Positions 24,885 to 33,974 are shown, counted from the first letter of the stretch. The stretch: DNA of 64,000 nt from Alphaproteobacteria bacterium (GCA_020632925.1 JACKER010000012.1:62001-126000), one strand, 5' to 3'. Notes: a model not told the origin generated them from the sequence alone. Made by a program: numbers and translations.

Positions 24885-27800
24885 TCGACCGCATCATCGA
24901 GGGCAGCGTCAAGAACCGGGTCTTCGTCCTGCTGATCGCGGCGATGGCCGCGCTGGTCGGCTGGTGGGCGCTCACCGAGACCCCGGTCGACGCCATCCCG
25001 GACCTCTCCGACGTCCAGGTCATCGTCTACACCGAGTACCCGGGCCAGGCGCCCCAGGTCGTCGAGGACCAGGTCACCTACCCGATGTCCACCGCGATGC
25101 TGGCGGTGCCCTACGCCAAGGACGTCCGCGGCTATTCCTTCTTCGGCTTCTCGATGGTCTACGTGATCTTCGAGGACGGCACCGACCTGTACTGGGCCCG
25201 CTCCCGCGTCCTCGAGTACCTGAACGTCGTCCAGGGTCGCCTACCCGCGGGGGCCACCCCGCAGCTCGGCCCCGACGCCACGGGCGTGGGCTGGGTCTAC
25301 GAGTACACCCTCGCCGACTTCACCCCGCGCGCCGAGGTGCTCCGCGCCAAGCTCGACACCAACGGCGACCAGACCGTCGACGACGCCGAGCTCCCGTTCC
25401 CGGACGACGCCGACGACGACCACCTGTTCACCGAGGCCAGGCTCCGCGAGCTGCTAACCGTCGACAAGCCCCCCACCAAGGCGCGCTCGCCAGAGGCCTG
25501 GACCGAGGCGTCGCTGAAGTACATCGTCGAGGCCTTCGACCGGGACGGCGACAAGCGGATCTCCCGCGAAGAGCTCCGGCGAGCGGCCAACTTCCGCGGC
25601 GTGAGCCTCGACAAGCTCCGCTCGGTCCAGGACTGGTACCTGCGCTATGACTTGATGGGCGTCGACGGAGTGGCCGAGGTCGCGAGCGTCGGCGGCTTCG
25701 TGCGGCAGTACCAGGTCGAGGTCGACCCCGAGAAGCTGCGGGCCTTCGGCGTCTCTCTGGGCGCGGTGAAGAAGGCGATTCAGGACGCGAACCTCGACGT
25801 CGGCGGGCGACTGATCGAGATGGCCGAGACCGAGTACATGGTCCGCGGTCAGGGCTACATCCGCTCCATCGAAGACCTCGAGACCGTGCCCATCGCCCTG
25901 GACGCGAGCCAGCACGCACCGATCCTGCTCTCCCAGGTCGCCGAGATCCACCTGGGCCCCGAGGTCCGCCGCGGCCTGGTCGACATGAACGGCGAGGGAG
26001 AGGTGGTCACCGGCGTCGTGATCCTGCGGTTCGGCGAGAACGCGCGGGAAGTGATCCAGAAGGTCGAGGAGCGTCTGGAGGAGCTCAAGCGCGGACTGCC
26101 CGAGGGCGTCGAGGTCCACGTGTCCTACGACCGGGCCGAGCTCATCGACCGCGCCGTCGAGACCCTGCAGCACAAGCTCCTCGAAGAGATGCTCGTCGTG
26201 GCGCTGATCTGCGCCATCTTCCTGCTCCACCTGCGCAGCTCGCTCGTCGCCATCTTCACCCTGCCCGTCGGGGTGCTGTTGTCCTTCGTGGCGATGAACC
26301 TGCTCGGGCTCAACGCCAACATCATGAGCCTGGGCGGCATCGCGATCGCAGTCGGCGTGATGGTCGACGCCAGCGTCGTGATGGTCGAGAACATGCACAA
26401 ACACCGAGAGCGAGACCCGGACAAGGACCAGGCGACGCTGGTCATCGAGGCGAGCAAGGAGGTCGGCCCCGCCCTGTTCTTCTCGCTGCTCATCGTCACC
26501 GTCTCGTTCCTGCCGGTGTTCACCCTCGAGCAGCAGGAGGGCCGGCTGTTCGGGCCCCTGGCCTACACGAAGACCTTCGCCATGGGCTTCTCGGCCGTGC
26601 TCGCCGTCACCGTGATCCCGGTGCTCATGTACTACCTGGTGCGCGGGAACATCCGGCCCGAGGCGAAGAACCCGATCTCGCGGTTCTTCATCTGGCTGTA
26701 CCGACCGGTCATCCGCGGCGTGCTGCGCTTCCCGCTGCCGGTCATCGCGGCGGGCGTCCTGCTGGCAGTGGCCACCCTGTGGCCGTTCTCGAAGCTCGGC
26801 AACGAGTTCATGCCGCCGCTGAACGAGGGCGACCTGCTGTACATGCCGACCACGCCGCCCGGCATCTCCATCACCGCTGCCCGGGACCTGCTCCAGGAGA
26901 CCGACCGGATCATCGCCGAGCACCCCCAGGTGGACCACGTGCTCGGCAAGATCGGTCGCGCCGACACCGCCACCGACCCCGCGCCGCTGACGATGATCGA
27001 GACGACCATCCTCCTCACGCCGGAGGACGAGTGGCCCGCCGGCAAGACCATCGAGGACATCATCCACGAGCTCGACGGGATGGTGCAGATCCCCGGTGTG
27101 ACCAACGCCTGGACGATGCCGATCAAGACGCGGATCGACATGCTCGCCACGGGAATCAAGACACCCGTCGGCATCAAGCTGCTGGGCGACGATCTGGCCG
27201 AGCTGTCCCGGGTGGGCGCCGAGATCGAGGGCGTGCTCCAGGGCGTCGAGGGAACGGCCTCGGTCTACTCGGAGCGGGTGGTCGGCGGCAACTTCGTCGA
27301 CATCCGCGTCCGGCGGGCCGACGCGGCTCGCTACGGGCTGAACGTCCGCCAGGTCCAGGAGGTGATCATGTCCGCCATCGGGGGCATGAACGTCACCGAG
27401 ACCGTCGAAGGCCTCGAGCGCTACCCGGTGAACGTGCGCTACCCGCGCGAGCTCCGCGACGACCTCGAGGCCCTGCGCGAGGTCGCCGTCCAGACGCCGA
27501 TGGGGCACTCGGTCCCCCTCGGCCAGGTCGCCGACATCGCTGTGACCAAGGGCCCGCCGGCGATCAAGAGCGAGAACGCGCGCCGGACCGCGTGGATCTT
27601 CGTGGACCTGACGACGTCGGACGTGGGCGGCTACGTCGAGCACGCCAAGGAGGTCGTCGACCAGCAGGTGCAGCTGCCGGAGGGCGTGTCCATCGTCTGG
27701 TCGGGCCAGTACGAGTACATGCAGCGGGCCAACGAGCGCCTCTCGATCGTGGTCCCGATCACGCTGGCCATCATCTTCATCCTGCTCTACGCCCACTTCC

Positions 27801-28309
27801 GCCAGATCGGCGAGACGGTCATGGTGATGGTCGGAACCATCGTGTTCGCGCCCATCGGCGGGATCTGGCTGATGTACCTGGCCGACTTCAACATGTCGGT
27901 CGCCGCGGGCGTCGGCTTCATCGCGCTGGCCGGTCTCGCCGCCGAGACCGGGGTGGTGATGATCGTCTACCTCGACGAGGCGTACGAACGCTTCCGAGCC
28001 GAGGGCCGGATGGCGAGCCTCGATGACCTGAAGCAGTCCATCCTCGAGGGCGCCGTCGACCGCGTTCGACCCAAGCTGATGACGGTCGCGACGACCATGA
28101 TCGGTCTGCTGCCCATCATGTACGGCACCGAGACCGGCACCCGGATCATGAAGCGCATCGCCGCGCCGATGGTCGGGGGTCTGGTGTCGTCCACCCTGCT
28201 GACGCTGGTGCTGATCCCGGCGATCTACCTGCTCTGGAAGGGCTTCTGGCTGCGGCGCGAGCTGCACCAGGGTGCCCCCCTGACCCCGACTCCCCAGGAG
28301 ACTCCATGA
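24881..28309 (+). CDS. cusA: CusA-type Cu/Ag RND efflux pump with an EF-hand insertion
   Basis: The 1,142 residues exceed the usual 1,040-1,060 for CusA. TM4 carries GGIAIAVGVMVDASVVMVEN, the Cu/Ag (HME4) signature, and NEFMPPLNEGDLLYMP is the conserved second-loop start. Between VGWVYEYTL (about 136-144) and RSVQDWYLRYDL (about 247-258), where CusA normally has a short loop of roughly a dozen residues, there are about 100 extra residues. They contain two canonical EF-hand loops: DTNGDQTVDDAE (159-170) and DRDGDKRISREE (220-231). This region should face the periplasm. The start overlaps CusB (ATGA) and the end overlaps the next gene (ATGA). Confidence 0.95.
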   Translation: MIDRIIEGSVKNRVFVLLIAAMAALVGWWALTETPVDAIPDLSDVQVIVYTEYPGQAPQVVEDQVTYPMSTAMLAVPYAKDVRGYSFFGFSMVYVIFEDGTDLYWARSRVLEYLNVVQGRLPAGATPQLGPDATGVGWVYEYTLADFTPRAEVLRAKLDTNGDQTVDDAELPFPDDADDDHLFTEARLRELLTVDKPPTKARSPEAWTEASLKYIVEAFDRDGDKRISREELRRAANFRGVSLDKLRSVQDWYLRYDLMGVDGVAEVASVGGFVRQYQVEVDPEKLRAFGVSLGAVKKAIQDANLDVGGRLIEMAETEYMVRGQGYIRSIEDLETVPIALDASQHAPILLSQVAEIHLGPEVRRGLVDMNGEGEVVTGVVILRFGENAREVIQKVEERLEELKRGLPEGVEVHVSYDRAELIDRAVETLQHKLLEEMLVVALICAIFLLHLRSSLVAIFTLPVGVLLSFVAMNLLGLNANIMSLGGIAIAVGVMVDASVVMVENMHKHRERDPDKDQATLVIEASKEVGPALFFSLLIVTVSFLPVFTLEQQEGRLFGPLAYTKTFAMGFSAVLAVTVIPVLMYYLVRGNIRPEAKNPISRFFIWLYRPVIRGVLRFPLPVIAAGVLLAVATLWPFSKLGNEFMPPLNEGDLLYMPTTPPGISITAARDLLQETDRIIAEHPQVDHVLGKIGRADTATDPAPLTMIETTILLTPEDEWPAGKTIEDIIHELDGMVQIPGVTNAWTMPIKTRIDMLATGIKTPVGIKLLGDDLAELSRVGAEIEGVLQGVEGTASVYSERVVGGNFVDIRVRRADAARYGLNVRQVQEVIMSAIGGMNVTETVEGLERYPVNVRYPRELRDDLEALREVAVQTPMGHSVPLGQVADIAVTKGPPAIKSENARRTAWIFVDLTTSDVGGYVEHAKEVVDQQVQLPEGVSIVWSGQYEYMQRANERLSIVVPITLAIIFILLYAHFRQIGETVMVMVGTIVFAPIGGIWLMYLADFNMSVAAGVGFIALAGLAAETGVVMIVYLDEAYERFRAEGRMASLDDLKQSILEGAVDRVRPKLMTVATTMIGLLPIMYGTETGTRIMKRIAAPMVGGLVSSTLLTLVLIPAIYLLWKGFWLRRELHQGAPLTPTPQETP

Positions 28310-28632
28310 ACCGTCTGACCCTGTTCCTCGCCCTGTCCCTCGCCGCCTGTGGTGGTACACCCGAGCCCGCGAAGGAAGCTCCGGCCAGCGCCGAGATGCC
28401 TCACGACGGCGCCATAAAGCACGACGGCGACGCCATGCCGGCGGACGGCCACATGAAGGACGACGCCATGCCTCACGACGGCGACGCCAAGCCCATGTAC
28501 GCGTGTCCGATGCACCCCGATGTGACGGCCCACGAGCCTGGCGACTGCTCGAAGTGCGGCATGGCGCTGGTTGAGCAGGAGGCGCATGACCACGCGAGCC
28601 ACGATCACGGCGAAGGCGACGACGGGCACTGA
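28306..28632 (+). CDS. small lipoprotein with a heavy-metal-binding domain
   Basis: The 108-residue product has a lipoprotein signal (FLALSLAACGG). A Met/His/Asp-rich repeat region follows (MPHDGAIKHDGDAMPADGH, MKDDAMPHDGDAK), then an HMBD (YACPMHPDV ... CSKCGM) and a His/Asp tail (HDHASHDHGEGDDGH). It probably binds Cu/Ag in the periplasm as a buffer or chaperone, in the way CusF does although it is unrelated in sequence. The start codon overlaps the cusA stop (ATGA). Confidence 0.85.
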   Translation: MNRLTLFLALSLAACGGTPEPAKEAPASAEMPHDGAIKHDGDAMPADGHMKDDAMPHDGDAKPMYACPMHPDVTAHEPGDCSKCGMALVEQEAHDHASHDHGEGDDGH

Positions 28633-29652
28633 TTGGTGGACCTCGCACTTCCCAACCTCCACCCCGCGCTGGTGCACTTCCCCGTCGTCCTCGTGCCGAT
28701 GGCCCTGCTGGTCGAGGCGCTCAGCGCGCTGAGTCCCGAGGCCGCCGTCCGACGTGCCGCGGCGGGGACCTGGGCCCTGGCGGCTCTGTCCGCCGTGGCG
28801 ACCTACCTGGCTGGTCGCGCTGCAGCGGACGGGCTGACCGATGTCCCGGCCCAGGTCCAGCCGCACATCGGCGCGCATTCCGACTGGGCGACCGCGACGC
28901 TCGTCCTGATCATCGGCGCCGCAGCGCTGCGCGCAGTGGCGGAGCTGCGTACCGAGTCGGCACCGATGCGACTGGTCCGAGCGGCTGGGGTGTGCGTGGG
29001 CCTGGCAGCGGGAGCCGTGCTCTTCGTGACAGCGGACAAGGGGGGTGCGCTGGTCTATCGCCACGCCGTCGCGGTGACCGTGCCCGAGTGCCCAGCCTGC
29101 GAGGCACCCGCCCCGAGAGGTGAGCCTGCGCCGGCCGCCGACGGTGGCGAGCTCCTGTCCGAAGAAGGAGGCCTGTTCGCGTGGGCTCCGCGGTCCGCCG
29201 ACCTCGAGGGCCTCGCGGCGCGGGAGTGGCCCGAGCGAGGTGTGGCGCTCATCGTCGACGGCTCGCAAGAGGTGCTGTTCGACCGTGTGTTCGGGGACGT
29301 CCAGGTGAATGCCTGGCTCGATCTCACCGCCTTCGACGGAGAGGTCGAGCTGCTCCACCACCAGAGCAACGGGACTGGAGGCGCGTTCGTCCTTGCGACG
29401 ACGGGCGAAGCGCGTCTCGTCGATCGCACACCCGAGCTCTCGGTCCTCGACAGCGCGGCGGTCGAGCTGACCGGACGACACGCCCTGGCGGTCAACGCGG
29501 CTGGCTACCACCTCAAGGGGCTCGTCGATGGTCGAACCGTGGTGCACGGACATGCGGCGGCCCATCCGGAAGGACGGATCTCCCTCAGGTTCGAAGGCAC
29601 GGGGGTCATCGGCATCGAGCGAGTCGAGATCGTGCCCCTCGAGGAGCCCTGA
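28633..29652 (+). CDS. DUF2231-type membrane protein with C-terminal periplasmic domain
   Basis: Translation starts at TTG 28633 or GTG 28636, directly after the previous stop codon (339 residues). The first 140 residues match the DUF2231 pattern: NLHPALVHFPVVLVPMALLVE and four membrane helices, with conserved His in LHPALVHFP and HSDWATATL. A CPAC pair (PECPACEAP) and a beta-rich domain of about 170 residues (GVALIVDGSQEVLFDRVFGDVQ; TELTGRHALAV-like repeats) follow. DUF2231 proteins often accompany copper or haem proteins, but their biochemical role is unknown. The stop codon overlaps the Kup start (TGATG). Confidence 0.72.
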   Translation: MVDLALPNLHPALVHFPVVLVPMALLVEALSALSPEAAVRRAAAGTWALAALSAVATYLAGRAAADGLTDVPAQVQPHIGAHSDWATATLVLIIGAAALRAVAELRTESAPMRLVRAAGVCVGLAAGAVLFVTADKGGALVYRHAVAVTVPECPACEAPAPRGEPAPAADGGELLSEEGGLFAWAPRSADLEGLAAREWPERGVALIVDGSQEVLFDRVFGDVQVNAWLDLTAFDGEVELLHHQSNGTGGAFVLATTGEARLVDRTPELSVLDSAAVELTGRHALAVNAAGYHLKGLVDGRTVVHGHAAAHPEGRISLRFEGTGVIGIERVEIVPLEEP

Positions 29653-31466
29653 TGTCCGAGACGCCCGCTACCGGGAGCCGCGCGGCGCTCACCCTCGCCG
29701 CCCTCGGCGTGGTGTTCGGCGACATCGGCACGAGCCCGCTCTACGCCCTCCGGGAGTGCTTTGTCGGGGTCTCGGGCTTTCCGGTCGACCACCCCAACGT
29801 GTTCGGCATCCTCTCGCTGATCACCTGGTCCCTGGTGGTCGTGGTCACCCTGAAGTACGTCGGCCTGGTCCTACGGGCGGACAACCAGGGAGAGGGCGGG
29901 ATCCTCGCCTTGGCTCACCTTGTGGTGCCCGACGAGATCGACGCATGGACGCGCATCCACTGGCTGATGGTCGGCACGGGCCTGTTCGGCGCCGCCCTCC
30001 TGTTCGGCGACGGCATCATCACGCCGGCGCTGTCCGTGCTCAGCGCCGTCGAAGGGCTGGCAGTCGCCACGCCCACCTTCGAGCCGGTCGTCGTGCCCCT
30101 GACCCTGGCCATCCTGCTGGGCCTGTTCGCGATCCAGCGGTTCGGGACCGGGCGAGTCGGGAGCCTGTTCGGCCCAGTGATGCTGGTCTGGTTCGCCGTC
30201 CTCGGCGGACTCGGGCTGTGGCGGATCCTCGAGCACCCGATGGTCCTCGGCGGTCTCGATCCACGGCACGCCGTGTCGTTCTTCGCCAGCCACGGGGCGC
30301 ACGGGACGCTCATCCTGGGCGCCGTCTTCCTCGCGGTGACCGGTGCGGAGGCGATGTACGCGGACCTCGGCCACTTCGGGCGCGCCCCCATCCAGCGGGC
30401 GTGGTTCGGGCTCGTGTTTCCCGCTCTGCTGCTCAACTACTTCGGCCAGGGAGCCCTGCTGCTCCAGCACCCCGAAGTCGTCGACGAGGTGTTCTACCGG
30501 CTCGCGCCGGACTGGGCGCTCTACCCGCTGGTGGGCCTCGCCACCCTTGCGACCATCATCGCCTCGCAGGCCGTGATCTCCGGGGTGTTCTCGCTCACCG
30601 TGCAGGCCGTCCAGCTCCAGTACTTTCCCCGTACCCCCATCCACCACACCTCGTCCGCCCACCGCGGCCAGATCTACGTGCCCGCGGCCAACCGCTTCTT
30701 GATGGTGGGCACGCTGCTCCTCGTGCTCGCGTTCCGGTCGTCGGGAGGACTGGCCGACGCCTACGGCATCGCCGTGAGCCTGACGATGGTGCTCACCACG
30801 GGCCTGCTGTTCTTCGTGATGCGCGATCGATGGGGCTGGCCCGCCCTCGGAGCGATGGCCGTCGCGGGCCTGTTCCTGGCCATCGATCTCGGATTCTTCC
30901 TGTCCATTGTGCGCAAGGTCATGAGCGGCGGCTGGATCCCGCTGACCATCGCCATCGTGCTGGTGATGGTGATGGCGGTGTGGAGGCGAGGCCGACAACT
31001 GCTCGACCGTCACCGCCCACGCGTGGCTCCGGACCAGCTTCCCGATGCACCCGTCGTCGTCCTGGTTCGCAGTCCGGAGCATGTTCCGCTGGACCCGTCG
31101 ACCCACCCCGAAGTGGTGTTCGTCCACGTCAACCAGTGCCACCGGCCCTACATGAGCGGCATGTCGCACGGCGAGATCCACGACCACGATGGCCTGCGCG
31201 TGGTGCACGCCTGCTTCGGCTTCATGGAGCAGCCCGACGTGCCAGGGCTCCTGGAGACGCTCGCACGAGAGGACGGCCTCGACCTGGACGACGATCCGAC
31301 CTACATCCTGGTTCACGAGACGTTCCGCCCCGACAACGACAGCGGCATGCCGGCTTGGGCGAAGCGCGTCTACACCTGGCTCGAGCATCGTTCGGAGCGA
31401 GTTTCCCAGAGCTACCAGCTTCCATCCGAGCGAGTCGTGGAGCTGAATCCGGAGGTCCTTCAATGA
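29652..31466 (+). CDS. kup: Kup-type potassium transporter
   Basis: The 604-residue protein matches Kup/HAK transporters. The first helix carries GVVFGDIGTSPLYALRECF, and DGIITPALSVLSAVEGL, AVTGAEAMYADLGHFG and GQGALLLQHPE follow. About twelve membrane helices precede a cytoplasmic tail of about 120 residues (FVHVNQC ... GFMEQPDVPGLLETL). The length is slightly short for the family (about 620-660). Finding a K+ importer translationally coupled inside a copper efflux operon is unusual; charge or osmotic compensation during metal stress is a guess. Confidence 0.9.
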   Translation: MSETPATGSRAALTLAALGVVFGDIGTSPLYALRECFVGVSGFPVDHPNVFGILSLITWSLVVVVTLKYVGLVLRADNQGEGGILALAHLVVPDEIDAWTRIHWLMVGTGLFGAALLFGDGIITPALSVLSAVEGLAVATPTFEPVVVPLTLAILLGLFAIQRFGTGRVGSLFGPVMLVWFAVLGGLGLWRILEHPMVLGGLDPRHAVSFFASHGAHGTLILGAVFLAVTGAEAMYADLGHFGRAPIQRAWFGLVFPALLLNYFGQGALLLQHPEVVDEVFYRLAPDWALYPLVGLATLATIIASQAVISGVFSLTVQAVQLQYFPRTPIHHTSSAHRGQIYVPAANRFLMVGTLLLVLAFRSSGGLADAYGIAVSLTMVLTTGLLFFVMRDRWGWPALGAMAVAGLFLAIDLGFFLSIVRKVMSGGWIPLTIAIVLVMVMAVWRRGRQLLDRHRPRVAPDQLPDAPVVVLVRSPEHVPLDPSTHPEVVFVHVNQCHRPYMSGMSHGEIHDHDGLRVVHACFGFMEQPDVPGLLETLAREDGLDLDDDPTYILVHETFRPDNDSGMPAWAKRVYTWLEHRSERVSQSYQLPSERVVELNPEVLQ

Positions 31467-31729
31467 GCGAAGAACGTGAGGTCGAGGCGGGGTGCGGCCA
31501 GTGCCTGATGGGGCTGCCCGGCGAGGGATGCGATCTGGCGGTGCGCATCGACGGTGTGGCGTACTTCGTGGACGGGGCGCACATCGACGACCACGGCGAT
31601 GCCCATGCTGTAGACGGGCTGTGCAATTCCATCCGTCGAGCGCACCTGGCCGGCAAGGTGGTGGACGGCCGCTTTGTTGCCAACTCCTTCCACATCGTGA
31701 ACAGCCCGGGTGACCGCGATCGAGCGTAG
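31463..31729 (+). CDS. DUF6370-like small protein (Cys-rich)
   Basis: The 88-residue protein starts at ATG 31463, overlapping the Kup stop codon (ATGA). The core AGCGQCLMGLPGEGCDLAVRIDGVAYFVDG resembles the small family DUF6370, with a CGxC pair and a further Cys. The remainder includes HIDDHGDAHAVDGLCNS and VVDGRFVANSFHIV. No signal peptide is visible. The conserved cysteines and the operon context fit a metal-binding protein, but its function is unknown. Last gene of the cus operon. Confidence 0.65.
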   Translation: MSEEREVEAGCGQCLMGLPGEGCDLAVRIDGVAYFVDGAHIDDHGDAHAVDGLCNSIRRAHLAGKVVDGRFVANSFHIVNSPGDRDRA

Positions 31730-31732
31730 CCG

Positions 31733-32971
31733 CTACGCCTGCACCTCGGGAGACTCTCCGTCCTTCGCCTCGTCTTCCGAGGTGATCGCCAGGTAGCCAG
31801 CGTGGCGTCCGCTTCGGCCATCCGACTCGAGAAGTCCATCATCCACCATGGCCCGAAGGACACGGCTCGCAGTCCGCTCCGACACGCCGAGCGCCTCCGC
31901 CAGGCGTCCTCGAGTGACACGACCCTCGTTCGCCACCAGGGCCAGGGCCAGGTCCCAACGTGGGCAGTGAGCCGAGTCCTTGGTCCCAGCGAGCCGATAC
32001 CTTGTAGCGCTGCCCCGATGCAGCTTCTCTACCGTCCCATCAGCCAGCACGGTCGAGAGTGCGCGCTGAAGGTGAGAACGGGAGACGCCCAGGGTGTGCG
32101 CCAAGTCGCGGGCTCCGACTTCGCCGGCCTCGAGGTGCCGGATCAACCGTTCCTCCAGGGCACCTCCTGCAATGGATGGCGGCGCCAACGGACGATCGCG
32201 CTCCAGCACACGGACGATGTCGGCACCGGAAACCCTCCGGCCCGTACCGAGCATCGCCGCCCGGAACATGACCCGCTGGAGTTCGCGGACGTTGCCCGGC
32301 CAGTCGTGGGCCAGCAGCACCGGCACGGCGTCTCGCTTCAGCCCCGTCCGGCAGCCGGCCAGCTTGTCGCTCGTGGACAGGAAGTCCTTGGCCAGGAGGA
32401 CGATGTCGTGACCACGGTCCCGAAGCGGCGGCAGCTCGACCAGACCCCAGGCGAGCCGGTGGTAGAGGTCCTCGCGGAACCGACCGTCGCGGACCATCTC
32501 GCCGAGGTCACGCCAGGAGGCGACGACGACGCGCACATCGACGCGCACGCGCTCAGTCGCGCCGATGCGCTTGACAGTCCCCTCCTGCAGGAAGCGAAGC
32601 AGCTTGGCCTGCATCTCGAGCGGGAGCTCGCCGACCTCGTCGAGGAAGAGCGTGCCGCCGCTGGCCTCCTCGATCAGGCCTCCCCGCGCAGCGCCAGCAC
32701 CAGTGAAGGCACCTCGGGCGTGACCGAACAGCTCGTCCTCCACCAGATTCGCCGGCAGGTTCGGGCAGTCGACGACTACGAAGGGGCCTCGCCGGCGCCG
32801 GCTGTGCGCGTGGACGTGGCGGGCGACGAGTTCCTTGCCTGTACCGGTGGGCCCCGTGATGACGATGGGAGCGTCGGTCCGAGCGAAGCGCCGCGCGACC
32901 CGCAGTGCATCGAGAAGCTCAGGACACCGGCCCACGAAACGCGGTGCTGCGCTGTGGGGCGAGGTCGACAT
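31733..32971 (-). CDS. sigma-54 enhancer-binding protein with C-terminal winged helices
   Basis: The 412-residue AAA+ activator begins almost directly with its ATPase domain: Walker A GPTGTGKE, GHARGAFTGAG (the sigma-54 contact loop), Walker B GGTLFLDEVGEL and WPGNVREL. There is no receiver, GAF or PAS domain. The C-terminus lacks the usual Fis helix-turn-helix. It appears instead to have two winged-helix units (IRHLEAGEVGARDLAHTLGV then SRSHLQRALSTVLADGTVEKL; LALVANEGRVTRGRLAEALGV then SERTASRVLRAMVDDGLLES). It converges with the cus operon, with 3 bp between their ends. Targets are unknown. Confidence 0.85.
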   Translation of the reverse strand: MSTSPHSAAPRFVGRCPELLDALRVARRFARTDAPIVITGPTGTGKELVARHVHAHSRRRRGPFVVVDCPNLPANLVEDELFGHARGAFTGAGAARGGLIEEASGGTLFLDEVGELPLEMQAKLLRFLQEGTVKRIGATERVRVDVRVVVASWRDLGEMVRDGRFREDLYHRLAWGLVELPPLRDRGHDIVLLAKDFLSTSDKLAGCRTGLKRDAVPVLLAHDWPGNVRELQRVMFRAAMLGTGRRVSGADIVRVLERDRPLAPPSIAGGALEERLIRHLEAGEVGARDLAHTLGVSRSHLQRALSTVLADGTVEKLHRGSATRYRLAGTKDSAHCPRWDLALALVANEGRVTRGRLAEALGVSERTASRVLRAMVDDGLLESDGRSGRHAGYLAITSEDEAKDGESPEVQA

Positions 32972-33019
32972 GGCACTCCCGAAGGTTCAGGAGCAACCTC
33001 ACGCGGTCCGGTCCGAGGC

Positions 33020-33220
33020 CGTAGGACACTTGGACTCGAGCGTGGGACACGTCGTCGGTTCCCCGCCTTGGAGCAGGACTTGCTCTGCTGGAGGAAGACA
33101 TCGTCCGGGAGAGGAAGACTTCCTCACTCACGCTCCAAACTTCCGAATCCAGCACATCGGCGAGCGATGAAACCGGCCCACCGCCCCGAACTGTCTCACC
33201 GGCATCGCGAAGTGTCCCAC
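33020..33220. promoter_or_regulatory. regulatory region with paired TGTCCCAC boxes and palindromes
   Basis: The 260-bp gap between two minus-strand genes holds two box pairs, each spaced 21 bp: CGTAGGACAC (33020) with CGTGGGACAC (33041), and in the opposite orientation TGTCTCAC (33192) with TGTCCCAC (33213). Between them are two palindromes, GAGCA-N5-TGCTC (33071-33085) and GAGGAAG-A-CTTCCTC (33111-33125). Two-turn spacing suggests dimeric or tandem regulator binding upstream of the gene ending at 31733. No sigma-54 or sigma-70 promoter is clear. Confidence 0.5.
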
Positions 33221-33233
33221 CACCGGGTCCCTA

Positions 33234-33974
33234 CTAGCCGACGGTGATGAACTTCCTTTCGGGGAGCAGCAGAGCGGTGAGCCGGCCCATCGAGGGCTTG
33301 CCGGCGCCGGTGTCGATCGCGATCACGTCGCCGGTGTCCAGCGGCTCCGGACGGGGCTGGTGTCCCATGATGATGGGCCGCCCGACCGGCAGCATCGCCT
33401 CGGGGTCGTTGGCCCGCCACATCAGGTCGGGCGCGTGGTGCTCGGCCAACCACGGAACCACCTGGTCGAGCTCGATGCCCTCGAACTCGCGGTCGGAGGG
33501 GATTCCGGCGTGGACGACCCAGTACCGCTCACCGGCCACATCGAGGTCGATGACGACGTGGAGTCCGAGCAACCACCGCCGGTGGGCGGCCGGCATGTCA
33601 CAGCGCTCGGAGGCTTGCTCCGGTGTCGTCGCGTACGACGCCAGCGTGGCCCGGCCTCCCATGGCTCCGGACAGGGCCAGTGGGTCGAGTCCTTCTCCAG
33701 CCGCCCAGGTAGCGAGCCACAGGTCGTGGTTGCCCATCACGCCCACAGCATCCGCCGCGACCAGGCGCTCGACCACGCCGCGGGTGTCGGGACCTCGGTC
33801 GCCGACATCACCCACCACGATGACCGCGCGGCCGTGAAGGCGTCTGAGAAGTTCGTCGAGCAGGGTCGCCGAGCCGTGGATGTCCCCGATGACGGCGACG
33901 GGACGGTCGGAGCGCAGACGGTGGACGGTATCGCCTGTCCATCCCTCCGGCAGTCCCGGGTACTCGAGGTTCAT
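33234..33974 (-). CDS. PPP-family metallophosphatase
   Basis: The 246 residues contain the PPP signature motifs in order: GDIHG (VAVIGDIHGSA, about 27-37), GDVGDRG (about 54-60) and GNHD (VMGNHDLW, about 79-86). Later His residues in VVHAGIPS and IMGHQPRP complete the two-metal site. It should hydrolyse phosphomonoesters, such as Ser/Thr phosphoproteins or dinucleoside polyphosphates. It stands alone between the regulatory region and a short gene. Confidence 0.88.
   Translation of the reverse strand: MNLEYPGLPEGWTGDTVHRLRSDRPVAVIGDIHGSATLLDELLRRLHGRAVIVVGDVGDRGPDTRGVVERLVAADAVGVMGNHDLWLATWAAGEGLDPLALSGAMGGRATLASYATTPEQASERCDMPAAHRRWLLGLHVVIDLDVAGERYWVVHAGIPSDREFEGIELDQVVPWLAEHHAPDLMWRANDPEAMLPVGRPIIMGHQPRPEPLDTGDVIAIDTGAGKPSMGRLTALLLPERKFITVG

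Noticed and set aside
25454..28648. 1,064-codon open frame on the minus strand opposite cusA
   Set aside because: The His/Asp/Gln-rich translation is the antisense shadow of cusA, which has full family motifs.
5637..33220. GGGACAC boxes at 5637-5724 and 33020-33220 as one regulon
   Set aside because: They share only a 7-bp core, differ in spacing and lie next to unrelated genes, so the similarity is probably chance.
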